Shown in pieces: positions 62,315 to 64,000 of a stretch of 64,000 nucleotides of DNA; the stretch's first letter is position 1; each line of letters opens with the position of its first letter. The notes beneath the pieces were generated by a model that ran no database searches, had not been told where the DNA came from, and saw only the letters and a program-made list of their open reading frames with translations. Location: contig JAPOHD010000067.1 in NCBI GenBank assembly GCA_026671195.1, positions 1-64,000 of the forward strand, read 5' to 3'. The position numbers were made by a program, and so were the translations under genes. This DNA comes from Draconibacterium aestuarii (lineage in GTDB: Bacteria > Bacteroidota > Bacteroidia > Bacteroidales > Prolixibacteraceae).

Positions 62315-64000
62315 ATGAAAAAAATGACTCTGCTGTTAGGGGTGTTGTTAATTCTTACTGCACAAGCCCAGGATAAACCTGTAAATGGCAATTACGCCGG
62401 GAAATATTGTTCCGGAACCGGTGACAGCGATTTTTTGCGTTTGATTGATGAGTCGTTTGCCTTTTTTCATGCAAACCCGATTGTTCCTAACCTGACCATG
62501 ATATATAAAGCCGACTGGAATACTTTTGCGGAGGGTGCCGGCTGGGGAGCCTGGTGGATTCAGAACAGTTATGGATTTTCCTATAGCGCAACTCCGTTTT
62601 TGGAAGATCCCTGGATTACAATACTTCAGAATTCGTGGGATCTTTTTTGGGATAATCAGGGAGATGGTATCCGAAAAGGACTGTGGGGCGATGGAAGCCC
62701 AAATAAATTATCTGAGCTGGTGGCTCCTGACGGAGGATTGGGAGATACTGCCGCACCGGGAAAGATTATTTATAAACAAGGCGATGGCGATGTAAAGATG
62801 CACGATTGGTTTTACGAGGCCACAGCAGCATGCCTGGTAATGCAATCGGAAATTTTACTTGTGAACCGCGATAAAAATGCACTGACATATTACCTTCCTA
62901 AAATGGAACGGGCCTGTAATTTTATTGAACGTGCACGTGATTCTAAAAATAACCTTTTTTTAGTAGGGCCGGCATGCAATCTTTTAGCACCAAGTTACGG
63001 CGGGGTAAAATTACCGGATGGAACTTTTGGTAAAGGATATTTGGCAGGTGTATCAATTACCTACCTGGCTGCACTCGACCGAATGGTGGAATTGTACAAA
63101 ATGAACGGTGACCGGGAAAAACAAAAGCTTTTTGAAAAGCGTCAAAAACTCACTCGTGAATCTTTACCACTACTGATGACAGACAAGGGATATTTTGTAA
63201 AATCAGTGGAACCAGATGGAATTAAACATGGCGTTTTGGGGCAAAAACAGTTTGGCTACCTGGAGGGGGTTGCCAATGCCGATGCGGTGGCATTGCGTGT
63301 TGCCGATCAGCAAACTGCTGAAAACATATACCGACAAATAGCAGATTTCCCAGAAATTCGTCCATTTAATTTTCTGCTCACCAATGCTCCGGGGCTGGAC
63401 GATACTTATGGTGGTTGGGGACGTACTTCCGGCAAAGGTTTACAAGGATTTTGGAAATTTGGCGATTGGGTGAACGGAGGTGTTTGGGGAACAGTTGAAG
63501 GACGTGCTATTCTGATGTATTACCGGCTTGGTAAGTTTGATGATATTCGCCGCTCGACAACACGGGCCATGAAGTGGGCAAAGGATTTCAGGATGGATGC
63601 ACCCTGGTCGCAGCAAGGAGAAAACACCAATAATCCCTGGTCCGATTCCGGGAAATTTCGCGTTGGCGGCGTTGCTGTGATGGTCGATAATTTCGCAATT
63701 CCGGCGGCAACCATCCGCGGCTTATTCGATTATGAGTATAAAGCAGACCAATTGATTCTTCGTCCGCGAATACCGGGCTCAATTACACAATACACCCAGA
63801 ATCAACCTATCCGTTTTGGTACGAAAAAGATTTATTTGTCGTGTATAAACGATGGCCCCAAAATAAAATCTGTTTCGCTTAATGGTATAAGAATGCAACT
63901 TAAATCAACCAATGAAATCGTATTGAATTTTAATGCGCTTCCTCAGGAATCAAAAATTGAGATTAGAACAGAAGGGGGATGGATGGTGGAAGAAACAACT
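62315..64000 (+). CDS. Secreted (alpha/alpha)6 six-hairpin glycosidase-like protein, partial at 3' end
   Basis: The frame opens at ATG 62315 two bases after the amidohydrolase stop and stays open for 562 codons to the window edge. A signal peptide (MKKMTLLLGVLLILTAQAQ) leads an alpha/alpha-barrel type sequence: GWGAWWIQNSYGFSY, TFGKGYLAGVSITYLAAL and DDTYGGWGRTSGKG. The style resembles the six-hairpin glycosidases of Bacteroidota, with a beta-rich end (LILRPRIPGS, then RFGTKKIYLSCIND). No catalytic residue can be fixed. Confidence 0.75.
   Translation, partial: MKKMTLLLGVLLILTAQAQDKPVNGNYAGKYCSGTGDSDFLRLIDESFAFFHANPIVPNLTMIYKADWNTFAEGAGWGAWWIQNSYGFSYSATPFLEDPWITILQNSWDLFWDNQGDGIRKGLWGDGSPNKLSELVAPDGGLGDTAAPGKIIYKQGDGDVKMHDWFYEATAACLVMQSEILLVNRDKNALTYYLPKMERACNFIERARDSKNNLFLVGPACNLLAPSYGGVKLPDGTFGKGYLAGVSITYLAALDRMVELYKMNGDREKQKLFEKRQKLTRESLPLLMTDKGYFVKSVEPDGIKHGVLGQKQFGYLEGVANADAVALRVADQQTAENIYRQIADFPEIRPFNFLLTNAPGLDDTYGGWGRTSGKGLQGFWKFGDWVNGGVWGTVEGRAILMYYRLGKFDDIRRSTTRAMKWAKDFRMDAPWSQQGENTNNPWSDSGKFRVGGVAVMVDNFAIPAATIRGLFDYEYKADQLILRPRIPGSITQYTQNQPIRFGTKKIYLSCINDGPKIKSVSLNGIRMQLKSTNEIVLNFNALPQESKIEIRTEGGWMVEETT

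Noticed and set aside
1-64000. tRNA or rRNA genes
   Set aside because: No cloverleaf-like or conserved rRNA stretch was recognised by reading; a tRNA scan was not possible here.

Overview
The window reads as a chromosomal piece of an anaerobic or microaerobic Bacteroidota, most likely a marine Bacteroidales/Marinilabiliales-type lineage such as Prolixibacteraceae. That placement is inference from gene content, low GC and the promoter type; no rRNA or tRNA gene is visible. Several upstream regions carry the Bacteroidota -7 box TAnnTTTG, two of them with a TTG exactly 20 bases upstream, and most exported proteins have Bacteroidota-style signal or lipoprotein peptides.

Positions 1-18 kb hold mostly housekeeping genes: a C69 dipeptidase, a DUF6261-like protein, a methionine gamma-lyase-like enzyme, an M23 peptidase with anmK, a small coiled-coil protein with zapA and rny, uridine phosphorylase with a SirB1-like protein, a repeat protein with a degenerate GH16 domain, a PAS protein, a patatin/beta-barrel protein and a DUF4395 membrane protein. 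The intergenic DNA of the first 4 kb is unusually structured: a dispersed covarying hairpin in two copies, a GTCATTCC-type palindrome, a 41-bp tandem array of small hairpins, and a nested inverted-repeat element, the last two directly upstream of the DUF6261-like gene.

Positions 18-33 kb hold an esterase, a sulfatase coupled to a protein with a dead M23-like fold, a seven-gene set of Fe-S ATPases with NifX/NifB-like proteins, DUF5320 and an MBL hydrolase behind a well-formed promoter, an HdeD-like protein, and a TolC/adaptor/RND efflux operon that continues into a PII-like protein and a DUF2892 protein and ends in a strong terminator.

Positions 33-64 kb are a large carbohydrate-use region: two GH92 alpha-mannosidases of different architecture, a CsxA-like GH2, a ROK kinase, an MFS sugar porter, a DegT aminotransferase of the inosose type, a Gfo/Idh dehydrogenase, a GH3, two related polytopic membrane proteins of no recognised family, a HAD phosphatase, a BNR sialidase-fold protein, a TonB receptor without SusD, a membrane-bound AraC regulator, a DUF1080 hydrolase, an amidohydrolase and a six-hairpin protein running off the end. 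The soluble enzymes suggest uptake of a mannose-containing glycan together with an amino sugar or aminocyclitol whose nitrogen is removed by the DegT/Gfo-Idh pair. The region also contains decay: a frameshifted secreted protein (53.9-54.9 kb) and a mosaic of an AAC(3)-like gene with a stop at codon 7, an IS3 transposase start and an unknown 3' gene end (58.7-59.5 kb).
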